DNA from: Diphasiastrum complanatum
Lineage: Eukaryota; Streptophyta; Lycopodiopsida; Lycopodiales; Lycopodiaceae
Length of the DNA: 64,000 nucleotides
Assembly: GCA_029204225.1 (NCBI GenBank)
Contig: CM055106.1
Span: 34,446,361 to 34,510,360, forward strand
Reading direction: 5' to 3'
A program made the position numbers and the translations under genes. This document shows, piece by piece, positions 48,759 to 61,142 of this stretch. Position 1 is the stretch's first letter, and every line of letters begins with the position of its first letter. Below the pieces are notes generated by a model. The model saw nothing but the letters and a program-made list of their open reading frames with translations, had not been told where the DNA came from and ran no database searches.

Positions 48759-49664
48759 CTCCTCAAATTTAGCTTGATCTATTTACAACTCTCTTGCTAG
48801 ATGAATGAATGCTTTTAAAAGTGTAAAAAATCCAGCCACAAACAAGAAATTTTTGAGACTCCAATAGAGAATGATGTCCATGAAGGATCTTTCACCACCT
48901 CTTAAAGGATCCCTTACAAGATGTTCCACAAATGTGTCTATATACATGTAGCACAATTCAAACACTATACATCATGCCAAGCCATGGATTCCAAGGCATT
49001 TTGTGCACGTGAAGATACATCAATTAAACTATTAAGTGCATACATAATATTGCCAAAGACAACTTGCCTTGCTTGATCCATATGATTGAGCCTTAATGGC
49101 TCCATCTTGATCATCAACTCAAGGTTCTTCTTGGAGTCCTCGGGTCTTGAGCTTGCTCCTCCACTTGACTTGACTCCAAACCATCAATGAATTGAATAAA
49201 GTGTCGATCCCAAGGTGCTTCTTCAAGTTTACAAATCTTCCACTCTTAAAAGATCACATTTCCCCCATTGACAACAACTTTCAAATTGGTGGAAAACATG
49301 TAGATTCTACAATCTCTACTTGAAGAGCAAAATATTACCATTGTTCCTATCATTGAAATACGATAATTTTTGGTCCTTACATTGGAATGATCATGCACAA
49401 AGCATGTGGGCACAAAGATTTCTAAAACAAATGATGTTTCATCTTTTATGACTCTATTCAAACTATTACAAAAATAGTTATCCAATGAAATTGCTTTATC
49501 AACAACAAATGTAGATTTCAAAGCATCTCATTTCATTGTCTTGTCATACAAAGTAATAAACACCATGAATTTTAAAGATAAGAAACAAGTCACTTCATGC
49601 TACTAATACTATCCAAAAAGTATTCAAATATAGTAGACTTTCCAATGCTCACCACCCTTGCACA
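48759..49664. other. Interior between the LTR-like repeats
   Basis: No gag, protease, integrase or RT motif on either strand. No convincing primer-binding site next to either repeat. Non-coding by my reading. Confidence 0.45.
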
Positions 49665-50280
49665 CCTATCAAGAAACTAGACACAAAAAAAATTGGTCTA
49701 GATTGGCAATTTGACAATCAACAAGCAAGAACAATCAATATAATTGATCAATCACTAAATCCGACTTGGCACGTGTGTACTACAGTTTGTAGTACAGTCT
49801 GCAAGCTGAGAAACAAGTACAAATTGATTTGGTTACATTTGGATCACAAAAATCAATGTACATAAAGAGCTCGAGATTGCCAATGAGCTCCAAAAATAAT
49901 CTATCTTCTCACTATGGTAGCTTGGAATACATAGTAAAAGTGACTTCCTTTGTGAAGTTAGGTGGATTTCCGGCATGTAATAAGGAAGTTAACTTGGCTC
50001 TCTTGCCCTAATTTGCAACCCTAGCCTAATTCCTAAAGTCATGCCTAGTAAGTGACTAGTTGGTCAATTTTTCACCTTAAACTTAAGTGTAAGTCCTATA
50101 ATCTAGGAATCACTACCAAAATGACTTGACCAACTCATTAGACTTGATCTAACCTATAGTAGAGTAGGTTTCCCACGTGGCTCCATGGCCTCACATGTGT
50201 GGGACCCACTTATGTACATTTTACATGATTTTACATGGTTTTTGATCAAGCTAGATTTGCCAATTTTTGCAATCTTCACA
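49665..50280 (-). repeat. LTR-like direct repeat, right copy
   Basis: The second copy is longer by about 47 bp. The extra segment (about 49772-49818) contains a perfect stem GTACTACA...TGTAGTAC. Minus-strand start TGTGAAGATTGC. Confidence 0.7.
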
Positions 50281-52076
50281 CTTCTGAAGTTCTCTCAAGC
50301 CACGTACTTATCAATCATGCTGTTACAATTACTTTATCAAGTTCATAGCTCCAGATTTCTTGAATTTGGCATTATCTCATTTTTGCAATTTAAAAGTTTC
50401 GTTAACCTTTTCAGATTGGAGAGCTCTTTTATATCTAAAAAGATTTCTTCACAAGACAATGAAGATGACCAGGATATAGCCAAGAAGGAACATATGTAAC
50501 AATCCAATACTGCATTCAGAAAGATATTTGAGACATGGGAGCTATCTTTTGAAGATAAGAATCTACTTGGAGTCACGAGGGCTTAATTGTGTGAGTGGTT
50601 ATCGTTGATCTTAGAGATGAAAATCCATGTAATTGGATGTTCTCAGAAATCAAAGTACTTGATTGGGTGTTGAGTCAAAGGTTCTGGAGGTTTATTTCTT
50701 TCTTGTGTTGATTTAAAGTTGCGATGATGTCTTTTCTCACTTTCCCTACAAAACTTTTGAGAGCCTTGTAATGTCAGATGCATCGCATACCATCAGATGA
50801 GACAGATCATGAGATTAAGAATCCCAGTTATAAAAATCCTTAAAATAAAGAATAACAAACAAAATCTCTTAGGAATTCTCTTTTCTTTGATGGAAACATT
50901 GATCTTGTATTCCGCAAAAGAAAGCTTAAAAAACCCAATATCTATTCATTATTAGGGAATTTATAAGAATTATAGTGCAATAAAAGCAGTAAGTGCTTTT
51001 TGATATGATCAACCTATGGGATCACAGATAATCGAACCCAGGTGGGTGAGCCCAAACACAAGCACGATGCACCAGCTCACCACGATGTTAATGATAAAAT
51101 TTTGATTATAACACATATTTTGCACAGTGTACAGCCTTCCTACTAGATGAAGAATTTTCTATTTATTACGACACTAGTGTTTACAATGTTTGTACTTTAA
51201 ACTTGTGACGATATCATTTCGAAATTCACATGTATCTCTGTTTTCTCAAGAAAATCTGGAGTTTCTGGTCAAATGTGCATTTGACACAAATAGGCTTTTA
51301 AATATGTAGAGCCATAAATAGGATTACCAACGAAGAATTAGTTGAACAGGAAAACTGTGTGCATTCTGAATCCCAAGCCGAGAGCACTCTTAACTCTTAA
51401 ATTGTATGCTAAGCTTCAAAACTCAAGTCCAGGCCTAGCTTTTAAGTGTACACCATTGCCTAGTATTGCAGATAACTCGCATGGCATTCTGACATCAAAA
51501 GATTCCCAATAGATTCTGGGCAGCAGATACAAGCCCACCCTATAGTCTCAACTATTATTATAAGTCCAAAGAATATTTTATATACCCTGTTGAAATCTTC
51601 AGGTTGGTTTCAGCTAATAAAAGAAAAAACATTTTCCACAGATCTATCAGGGACATCTTGGGCTTGAACAGAATGCTTACTTGATAAGAGGTAACGCAAG
51701 TCAGGATGCACTGAACTCTAATTGGTTATACACATCGCTCACAACTTGCTTGAAAGAGAGAGTCATGTATGAACTAATAGCAGGACGCAGTTTTAAGCCA
51801 CAATATTATGTACTCAGATTTGGAGTCACTTGACGTTCAACCACTACTGTAGCTGCCAGATAAGTTCACTGCCAATGAGATAGTTTGTCAATCAGCAGAC
51901 AAAACAATTCTCCCAACAGCTCTGAAGCTTTCAGAAAAATTAAAATATGATTGCAGCGAAGAGGATACGGCGTAGGCACAAGAGAACTGATATATGCCTC
52001 TCAGGCACTCACGCATCCTATATCTTGAGTTTACTCAGACAACAAACTGCACGACTCGTGATCTTTCCCAATGCAT
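50281..52076. other. Intergenic DNA and 3' flank of the TXNL4B-like gene
   Basis: The right part, roughly 51900-52076, should hold the 3' UTR of the minus-strand gene. No other gene recognised. Confidence 0.5.
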
Positions 52077-55000
52077 TTATATGTTTCTGTACAAGAGCTC
52101 GAACTTAGGGATTCTCTCAGGAGGGAGAGGGCACATGACGATCATCTTTCCTTTCATGGCTCCTCTAAAAATCGTCTGAGACAGAAAAGTAGGAACACAA
52201 AAATGAATCAAAACATAGACAACTTGCAAGATTAAAAGCACAAACATACAAGTAAAAAAGATCTTGCTGCTTGTCACATGTGAATGTGATCTATCCTACT
52301 CCATGTATAGTCATAGATTTCACATTTACATGATGAAACAAGCAACAGAAGGATGGAACGAAGAAAATCTAAAGCATCTCAACTTCTTAACAAAATATCA
52401 AATTTTGCTGATGATCTGTACCAAAATCTCTGAATTACACTTCCACAATAAAGTGATACATTTCTTTTTGCTTCATTGCAATGCCTTTAATTCCACTAAC
52501 ATCACTACGTATGTCGTGTAGATCCTACAAAAGCATAGCCAAGTTTGAAGCACAGATTTGAAACGCTCCCAAGAGTCCCTCCTCCATAGCAACCAGGGTT
52601 CAAGACCAAATTTTTGTGGAAAAACTAAGTTCATATGGCTCATTCCGGAAAAGGAGGAGACCTTTCAATAGCTTCTTCTGGACAAGTTATGTGATAAGTC
52701 TCTTGGCAAACATCCAAGCCAAGTGAGGCCCATCTGGCCTCTTATACTAATGAGGCCAGTAGGTCTACAAGTTAGGGCGAGAGGCCCAATCACTATCCCA
52801 AGTGATAAAAATATGATTCATAAATGGAGGGTCCACCAAGGCCCATGTCACAAGGTCTAGTTGTCAATATATTATCAGTAACAACATGAGCCTCAAATAC
52901 TCACAAAGGGGCCAAATGCTAATAAGTGCTCTAAGGAAATAGCATGGGGCAAGACAATATGTATTGCTGGTAACTGGATGGTGGTGGAGAGGAGAGATAG
53001 ACCAGCACCAAGCCTGTGCAACAATTTATTGCTCAAGAGGAACGTTGTCCCTTCTCAGGTGAGCCTTATGATTACTCGTGCTATTAATGACCTCATTATC
53101 TTTCGACGCCCTGCACCCCTCCTGCTCCTTCTGTATGTCCGGTCCCTACTTGTGCACACAAATGATATCATTGCCCGAATCCCCACTGGCCCTGATCCAA
53201 CGTTAGGGAGGTCCAAGACAAAGACCAGTATATGTTTATGATGAGTCCACAGATGGTACTTAGCTTGACAATTGGCTTCAAAAGTTGGAGACTCGTCTTT
53301 CCCTCACACCTCATAGTGATACTTGGAAGGTTAAGCATCTTGCGGCGAGATACTTGGGTGGGCCTATATATGGTTCTATACACAACAAATAGATTTTACA
53401 AACTGATACGGATTAGGCCGACTTCACCACCACTTGTTGAGAAGCAATGATTGATCCTACATGGCGTAATACTTAGCAAGACCTTTTTTGCGCACTTCAA
53501 CAAACTAGTACTATCATTGATTACGGTGAGCATTTTGTTGAATTTTTGCGAACTGCCTGCAGAAGTCATTTCTCATTATGTTGTTGGTCTTCAGGTGCAC
53601 CTAGTAAGATGTGGCTTATTGCCAACCTACTTCTCTATCGCATGCTTTGTAAAAACGAGAATTCCAAACACCAAGAAAGATGAACATCATCCATGCAATC
53701 AGACTTAATTCTATCATCTGAGCAAAAAATTATGATGTCAACCTACTTCTACGATGTCAATAAAGTCTTGCTTTCGATAAAAAGCTCCAATCCACTTTGT
53801 ATGGTCTGGTGTCCTGCAAAGACAAGACCAATGTACTATGTCAGCTTTTTTCAACAATTTGCAGAAAATTATGATAAATTTTTGGATCAAGTATTCCATT
53901 CAAGATCAAGTGTTCCATGCTAGTCCTGACCCGGAGTCCATCTTCATGTGTTGTGCATTGAAGAAGAATATCGTTGCAGGTATTATTGTAATGTCAAAGT
54001 ACTTAACATAAACTTGTATCTCTTCAGCATCAACATCAACCAATGCGACTGATGCAAACTTTGACAGCTCCTGAGCAGATTTAGCAAGCTGAGACACAGA
54101 CAGTAGATTAGATGCATTCCTAGGAAACATTCTCAAATCAATGCTATGTTGCAAGCTCAAATTTTCGCTAGATATAGTTTGACATCTTGTAAAGGTTGCT
54201 TGGCAAGTAGGCTAGAGTGTGCAGGATTTATATAGAGTATTGAGCATCAATTCAAGGAATCTTCATTCTTCTCAAGTTAAATAAAGACCACTACCAATCA
54301 TAAATTTTCCACAAGTAAAACCATTCTCCAATAAACGAGTTGAGACCTCATCACCTTGCCAGTTACAGAAGTGACAGGCTTCTTAGTGATGACGGTTCTA
54401 TCCATAACCTACTCTAACCTCAGTTTAAAATAAAAAATAGCACCATAAAATTTCAAACTTGAAAATTTTAAATAGTTATCAATAGGGGAATGGGCTGGAT
54501 ATCGCCCGTGCTGCCTGGAACCTTCAACTTGCTGGTCAAATTCTGGTAGTCGATTCCAAACATGTGATCTCTTCTATACTGTAATGTCCGGTGCTTGTTC
54601 TTCCATGTATTTTGGAGCCACCTTAAATAGCAAATTTTGCAAATGTGTGCCAAAGATTAAAATCTTCCACCAGAACTCTCACGTCAATAGCCAATAAGAG
54701 ATTGGCACTTGGCATTAAACCTTGTGCCACAATTTTCATGTGGACAGCCAATGATTAGCTGCCACGCACAAGGTTCATGTCCTATGCCACAGCCACACTC
54801 GTTTTCCACATAAAAAATTCTGCCAGTAAATCCAATTTTCTAAAACTTCTGGAAAAAAGAAACTCACACCTAGGCATTACAGAGGGGAAGGCCCGAGGGC
54901 CTTAGGCTCCGACCCTCAGGCACCAGCCCTTCGACGGCAGAAAGCCATAGAACCAAAGCCTCCCCCCACACCAACTCCCCGATACCCTCATTTGTACCCT

Positions 55001-55493
55001 AATTTTGTATAAAAATACAAATCGATATAAAGAAACTCTTCTAAAGGTTATCTATGTGGCAAGGTAACCTTAAATCACAGGTCATAAACTAATCCAAGGT
55101 CATAAATCTTAACCCTAATCACACACTAAGCCTCACCTAGCCTTGATCCCATCTCTAACAAGTCAGATTTCATTCAGGACACAAGCAATCAGAAGATTCA
55201 AATTCAAGCGGTTTTATAATTACTCGAAAGACCTCTTCCTTTCCGAGATACACATGATGTCGAAAGCCTCCTGCCTACCTCTAGTAGTGCAGAGTTTGTA
55301 TATGCAAGGTTTTTTGCAAAGCTGAATGCAAAGAATTTTATAGCAGTTCCAAAGATCTTACAATTTCATCAAGCTGCATGCAGACCAGATCAGAAGCTCG
55401 CCCGAATCTCAGCACCAGCACTTTGTCAAGTGTGTCTCTTATCAGCTCGTCTACCTCCTGCTTCTTTGTTAATGTCCGAAGCAGGTAGCTCAT
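52077..55493 (-). CDS. TXNL4B: Thioredoxin-like U5 snRNP protein, TXNL4B/DLP (DIM1 family), four exons
   Basis: Coding exons on the minus strand: 55493-55362, 54088-53931, 53813-53747 and 52175-52077, joining without stops into 151 residues. That is close to the known length of TXNL4B-type proteins and longer than DIM1/YLS8. Splice sites are GTAAGA/CTCAG, GTCAGG/TTGCAG and GTAGGT/CTCAG; phases are consistent (0, 2, 0). Motifs: MSYLLRTLTKKQEVDELI, LVLRFGRASDLVCMQLDEI, VALVDVDAEEIQVYVKYFDI, IPATIFFFNAQHMKMDSG, PDHTKWIGAF, KQDFIDIVE, and IFRGAMKGKMIV with PLPPERIPKF. The family has a thioredoxin fold without the CxxC pair and acts in pre-mRNA splicing in the nucleus. Introns 1 and 3 are 1273 and 1571 bp; intron 3 contains a plus-strand Gypsy gag scrap. 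An intact host gene in a retroelement-rich area. Confidence 0.94.
53230..53640 (+). pseudogene. Ty3/Gypsy gag fragment inside intron 3 of the TXNL4B-like gene
   Basis: The plus strand reads DESTDGT, stop, LDNWLQKLETRLSL, then WKVKHLAARYLGGP. After stops and a frame change it continues FVEFLRTACRSHF. This matches the Retrotrans_gag pattern of Gypsy elements. It is antisense to the host gene and broken. Confidence 0.65.
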
Positions 55494-55596
55494 TATGTAA
55501 TGCCCAGATCCTTGATTAGATCCTTGATCGCAAATCTGAAACACCGATGCTTCGTCTTCAACCTCGCCTCTGCAGATCCTCTAAGGCACTACCTCT

Positions 55597-55664
55597 GCTA
55601 GGGTTCACTGAAACGATTCTAGAAATGGTGTGATCTTTTAGGGTTTATTTTATTTTAGGGTTTT
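55597..55664 (-). promoter_or_regulatory. Telo-box-like elements at the TXNL4B-like gene start
   Basis: AAACCCTA (minus strand) occurs at 55639-55646 and AAAACCCTA at 55656-55664, with an ACCCTAG at about 55597-55603. They lie 100-170 bp upstream of the ATG. Telo-boxes near the start are typical of plant genes for ribosome and RNA-processing proteins. Confidence 0.55.
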
Positions 55665-55699
55665 GAGATGAAAAGGGGCGTTGGGGTTTAAGGTTTAGG

Positions 55700-56739
55700 G
55701 GACTTGTGAGCAGTTTGGCCCCGCCCCAATAAAAATCCGCCATGTGGCATCTTTGCCTTGGCCTTATTCTACTAAATAGGTGCTCAAGAATTGTTTTTTC
55801 TAGGCATCAGTGCCATTTTCTCTTTGATGTCGGCACCATTTTCATGGGCACAGGTGCAGTGTAACACATATTTCTTGTGGACATCAGTGTCAATTTTCAT
55901 GAGCATGCGAAGCAGCGCTACTTTCCTAGGCACATGTGTGCACATGAGATAGCTTTCTAGTTTTCAGTTCTATCAATCATTGGACAAGGCTACTACAATT
56001 TGCATCATGGGATTATGTTTTTGGCCATCCGTTGACATGGCACTCCGAGGATCCAATAGTCTTAAAAAAAAAAAAAATGTGTGGATGTGAGCACTCCAGG
56101 CTAGAACGCCCAAGTGCCTCCAAGATACGAGGGAGGGAGGCATTTATAAGGGAAAAAGTGTAGTACATGCCAAACATGGAATGTATGTTGATAATAAATG
56201 GTGTTTATGTTCATTTATTATCAACGTAAACACCAATTGCCACCTATTAATATGTTGTGATATTTGCCAAAAGTTGAGTCTTCTCTCTTGAGTCTTAACT
56301 CAGTAAGAGCATTAAAATGAGGCATTTGTTTTTTATTCTTTTAAATTGCAATCTTTCTATTTTTTAAACCATTTATATGTGTCTTGAGCCCACATGTCAA
56401 AGCTTATTCTAAAAAATCACCTTGTTTTATTTAGTATCATGCCCCACTTTGTTTCTTAATTCTTTAACTATTTGATGTATCTTGAGCCCACACCTCCAAA
56501 GCTTATTATGGTATTTAAGTATCACCTTGTTTTATTTGACCTCATGCCCCCACTTTGCATGAATTATTGCTTGCATGTGAGACTTTAAGTACCTACCATT
56601 TATTGTAGCCAAGTTTTGAAATTTATGAGCACCTCCCTTGTTGACTTTGACAAAGTATATTCACCAACCTAAGTACATAGTATTGCCTTTGCAAGGTTGC
56701 AAAGGCAAGGCCAAAACCCAAAAGTGTGTAAGCAAACAT

Positions 56740-56796
<57 letters not shown>

Positions 56797-57800
56797 AATG
56801 AAGAATGTGGCCCAGAATAGAGGGAACATGTTTTCTAAATGGTGATTGGGTTGAGTGACATTTAAGGCTTGTCATAGAAATCCTACAAAAACCCTAAAGT
56901 CAGGTGACCCACATATTTAATTGGATCCTTTGGCAAAGAAAATTGACATGTGGGCTTTGCATTTGTCCAATAAGCAAATTTGATTGTAAGTTGATGTTTT
57001 CATGTTGCTCAATGCATATTTTGTCCAAAATGTTGCTAAGATCAAACAAGTGGATAAATACTCAACATCAAAACTATAACTTATGAGTTGAAAAAGAGCA
57101 TAATATAGAGTGAAACACCCTAAAGTTGATGTTAAGGAGGATTTTGGGTTGATAGAAGCAACATGAAGTTGGGGTGAATGCCATCAAGTGAAGATAAAAG
57201 AGAGAGTCGAATAAATGAAAAGGAAAATGAGGTTAAAACCTAAAGTGGAGATTAAGGAGAGAGAATTATGATATTGATGAACAAAACATGATCATTACGA
57301 CAATCATTACATTAATATCAAATCAATCAATCTCTCATGCTTGTGGGATAAAGGTTTCAAGCCATTGTAGATGGATGAAGACTTTCAATTTGTAGCCATC
57401 TAATTTCTTTTGTGTGTTGTTTAAGCAATGCATTTTCATTTATAAACAAAGAATGGAAAAGAAATATATATTTAACACTTTTGATGAGCGTATTGTCAAC
57501 ATTTTCAAGTTATTTTTGGGGAGAGCATGTTTCACAGTTTTCAAGCATGGATGGCACCAATGACATTACCATTCTAACTATAGTCACCACAAATTTTTTG
57601 GCTTAAAATCATTACAAGTGCAATTGCATGCTAAAGTATGCCACAATGCACACACAAAAGATGCCAAAAAAATAGCACCTAGTCAAGTATGAACTTTTAA
57701 TAAGTAGTCAATAAGCATTGATCACACGTGGGGGGTGAGGAGCCTTTTGGAGGCAGTGAAAGGTTAATGAGATTCATCCAAGAAGGGTTGGGAGAAAGTT
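55700..57800. other. Intergenic DNA with a hairpin and a (GA)n repeat
   Basis: A perfect 14-bp stem (GTTGATAATAAATG at 56187-56200 and its complement at 56212-56225) with a nested second pairing GGTGTTTA/TAAACACC to 56234. A (GA)n microsatellite lies at 56743-56794. No gene recognised. Confidence 0.6.
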
Positions 57801-57805
57801 GTGAA

Positions 57806-58887
57806 TCAAGGGGGTTGATATGGAGGAGTGAGATAGAAGTGGATGTAAGAGGGATGGAAGAACCGATGGTAATGGTAGGAATAGAAGATGCAAGAGTGGT
57901 GGTTGAATGAGGGGTTATGGGAGCAATTGGAGCAGACGTGGTGGTGGTCGCAAAGGGTTGAGCGGAAGTGGAAGCAGTGGTTGTGGAAGAAGCAGAAGTG
58001 GGGTGCGACGGTGCGGGGTGCGTTGTCTGGTGGCAGGAGGGTTAGATGAAGATGAGGCTGTGCCATGCATGCGTTTGCTGGTCGTTGTGTGAGTAAGTGC
58101 TGGTTGGGTGGAGGTGGATGCAGTAGAAGGAGGGTACAAGTTAATGTGTGAAACGGTGGCGGATAGAATGGTGGAGCGGTTAAACCAGCGAACCTTCTCT
58201 TCAAGAAGTGCACAGACAAAGTTACAAAGCAGTGGTCCGACGACGATGTGGTCGCACGTGTTAGGCTTGATAACGATGGAGAGGTCATGCATTAGGAAGG
58301 TATGTCAATCATATGGCACCATCGAGGGGCTCGGGAATTCTATGAAGGATTTCACGATTTGGCTCAATAGCGTGGACTGTATGCGGTCCTTGCAAAAAGT
58401 CGAAACAACTAAGAAGTTGTTCAACAAGTAAACGACGACTTGAATTATGGGGTCATTGATAGCCTCTATCAAATACCCATTGTTAGTATTGACTGGGAGC
58501 TCAGGAGCAGTTTGTGTTACGTAAGGTTTGATGAGGTTTTTAGCTTGGCGATGCGGGATGGGTTGGCAATCACCGGACACTATGCCGACGGTGACCATGG
58601 GAGTTAGTATTGATTCGTACCTTGTACGTAGTACCTTGGTACAGGATATGGAAACACGACTTCGGCGTGTCCCATGTGGAGTAAGCATGGAGAGCTAGCT
58701 CCATGTTTATGTCAAAAGAGAAAAGCGCTGAGAAAAAACCCATTGCTTCAAGAAGAGGGCCAGCAGCCTGAAGCCAAGGGTTTATCGAGGAATCAGATGG
58801 CAGGGCCCAAATCTGGGTGGCAGAAGGTATCTCACGTTGGATAACCTTTTTTGTGTCGGATTCGTTAGTAGATGAAGAAGAAGTCAT
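57806..58887 (-). pseudogene. Unrecognised broken coding region
   Basis: From 58887 the minus strand gives MTSSSSTNESDTKKVIQREI, then PWLQAAGPLLEAMGFFSALF and ALHAYSTWDTPKSCFHILYQ. It continues in another frame (58688-58305: YESILTPMVTVGIV, PHRQAKNLIKPYVTQ, CKDRIQSTLLSQIVKSF). After one stop (58307-58305), in the same frame, come HDLSIVIKPNTCDHIVVGPL, LLEEKVRWFNRST and a Pro/Thr/Ser-rich tail to about 57915. One frameshift and one stop thus break a plausible protein of about 320 residues. No domain recognised; it could be the gag-like protein of a plant mobile element. Base composition is more GC-rich than its surroundings. Confidence 0.5.
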
Positions 58888-58899
58888 GACATTAGATAA

Positions 58900-59755
58900 G
58901 CAAAAAAGTGCGTTAGTGACGGAGATGGGAAAAAAGACAAAAGGTGCTCAAAAAGGAGGAAAAGACGTCAAAAACAACTTAAAAAGGCTAAAAAAATCGT
59001 GGAAATGTGGAAATCGTAAGAACAAAAGTGGAAATGGTAGAACAAAGTGTGTAGATGGTGATTGATAGTAGATGAGGGCTGGTGAGAAGTTGGTTGCAAT
59101 CTGATAACTTTGAAAATTTGTTGGATTTTTCGGCAGAGCTTCGTTGAATGAAGTGCCAAATGACTCGAAGTTCCCCCTTATATAGCAGAAATTAGAGTGC
59201 GTAGTAGGAAAAGTGCGCTTTTTCCAGCTCATTTCCAACCAAAATTTTGCAGGGACCTTCGCCACATAATTCTAAGACCTCAGTGAAATCTGCGAAGGTT
59301 CAGAAGTGATTTGGCTGCCCTGCGAAGGTTCTATGAGCTTATTTGTGAAGGTTCAACCCTCCCAGGAGGTGAACTCTCGCACAACTTGCTCCAGATATTG
59401 GATTTTCAAGATAAAACCATGTAGGCATGCTAATTTCACTGCTCTAATTCCATTTATGCCCTCTGCGAAGGTTGGTTTTCAGATTTTGATGCTCTACGAA
59501 GGTTCCTTAGTTTATTTTTCTATGAACCCTTGTAGACACTCAATTTTGATGTTTTTCCATCAGTAAATCTCGCAAAGATTTTTATAGATGTATTTAAGCC
59601 AGATTTAGTGACTTAAAAAGTCTCAAGAGTTAGCTCCCAAGGAATATTAAAAAATCATGGAAAAAGTGTCCTTTTTTAGTGTTTTTTGGTGAGATCTTGA
59701 GATTTTCTGATCCATAACTCTTGTAGACTGGTATACCATTGCATCCAGAACTTGA
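58900..59755. other. Non-coding DNA with recurring TGCGAAGGTT words
   Basis: CGAAGGTT or its complement occurs several times between 59255 and 59510, at uneven spacing. No gene recognised. Confidence 0.45.
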
Positions 59756-60200
59756 ATAAGGGGGGAAGAATGTTATGTCCATGATTGGTCTCGGGTAGCG
59801 TGTCCACGCTAGGGATCGGTAAACCAACAACCCATAAGTTAGTTGTGACTTTAAGGGAATTGGGGCCCTTATGTGTACATGGTCATAATTAATGGTTGTA
59901 GGCCTAAACACATGGTGGTGGAGTTGGTATGGGTCTATCAGTGAGTCATTAGGGAACTGGATGACGTGGCCCAGATAGGCTGTAGAGGTGTCTAGAGTGA
60001 GGTGTCACAGTGCACTACTAGTGGTGCATGGGCCTTGGAAGGTATAAGTATACCTACTGGGCTCTCACTAGTGTATGCTTGATTTTGTGATTAGTAGCTA
60101 CATGCTGCCGGTGTGACTCTTCTTTCCATGACTCTGATTGATCCATAGCTTGGGGGCTAGATCCGTACGATCTAGGTTTGGTTGGGTTGGTTTAACCTCC
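59756..60200 (+). repeat. Possible Gypsy polypurine tract and LTR
   Basis: AATAAGGGGGGAAGAA (59755-59770) directly precedes TGTTATGTCC, the typical junction of polypurine tract and 3' LTR in Gypsy elements. The LTR end is not fixed. Confidence 0.4.
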
Positions 60201-60210
60201 ACCGGTTCCC

Positions 60211-60726
60211 ATGTTTGTTGCTTTGTATGGTATGCTTAGGCTAGAATCCTATTGTGAGGACTTTATAAAGCGGGTCGAAGCCAAGGTAGTGCGAACAACT
60301 AACACTCGAGCAATTGCCAAGTTTCTGTATGAAAATATCATTGTGCTCTTCGGATTCCCGGTGGAGATAGTCAGCGATTGTGAAAGTCATTTCGTCAATA
60401 AGACCATCAAGGTCCTGTTGGAGGAATTCTTCGCGATCCATAGGTTCAACACGTCTTATTATCCTCACATTAATGGGCATGCGAAATCATCCAATAAGAT
60501 TCTGTGTAGCGTGATCATGAAAACTGTTGAAGCTAGCAGGTCCGATTGGGAGCACAAGTTACATGCTGCTCTGTGGGCAAGAAGAATATCTTACAAGGGA
60601 AGCACTAATCACACGCCATTTCAACTGGTTTATGGTCAAGATGTAGTAATGCCAGTGGAGTTTTTGGTACCTTCATTGAGAATTGCCACAACGGAACGTC
60701 TTGATGAATCCAAACGACTTACGTGA
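60211..60726 (+). pseudogene. Ty3/Gypsy integrase fragment
   Basis: An open frame of 171 codons: FLYENIIVLFGFPVEIVSDC, ESHFVNKTI, HRFNTSYYPHINGHAKSSNK, WEHKLHAALWARRISYKGST and TPFQLVYGQDVVMPVEFLVP. It corresponds to the second half of the integrase core. The second catalytic Asp is present (VSDC), but the Glu of the NGQAE motif is Lys here (NGHAK), so it would be inactive. The upstream half is missing. Confidence 0.88.
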
Positions 60727-61142
60727 AATATGGGATGCACTTGCGATCCTTCCGGGAGTTCCAATTGGTAAGCTAAGGATCCGATCTTTTTCAAGATCTT
60801 AAACGATCTTCTATATCTAGGGGACAACTTATAATGCTTGCCGGTACGCATTACACTTGAATCCTTCGGGATTCTCAAATATACCCAGTCTCCCACTTAG
60901 AAGTCTCTCGGTGATCTTTTCAGATTTGCATAATGTCCGTCCCTATCTTGGGCACTTTGGACATTTTCACATGCAATCCGTAGCATTTCCTGCATATCAT
61001 GTAGGAAATCCACTACTTTTTGAAACTTGATCGTCTGAGTGTCAACCACAATGGGTGATCTAGGCTTAAAACCGTACATAAGCATAAACGGGCTATAACC
61101 GGTAGCCAAATGCTTACTACTATTATAGGCAAACTCGAGCAA
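60720..61142 (-). pseudogene. Ty3/Gypsy integrase C-terminal fragment, opposite strand
   Basis: From 61142 the minus strand reads LEFAYNSSKHLATGYSPFML, FKPRSPIVV and ENVQSAQDRDGHYAN, then in the abutting frame GDWVYLRIP, KLSPRYRRSFKILKKIGSLA and QVHPIFHVSRL. This is the integrase end, of the kind that precedes a chromodomain. It meets the plus-strand Gypsy fragment tail to tail at about 60725. Confidence 0.85.

Noticed and set aside
58108-58431. Plus-strand frame opposite the unknown minus-strand gene
   Set aside because: The minus strand shows the more protein-like sequence continuing across several segments.
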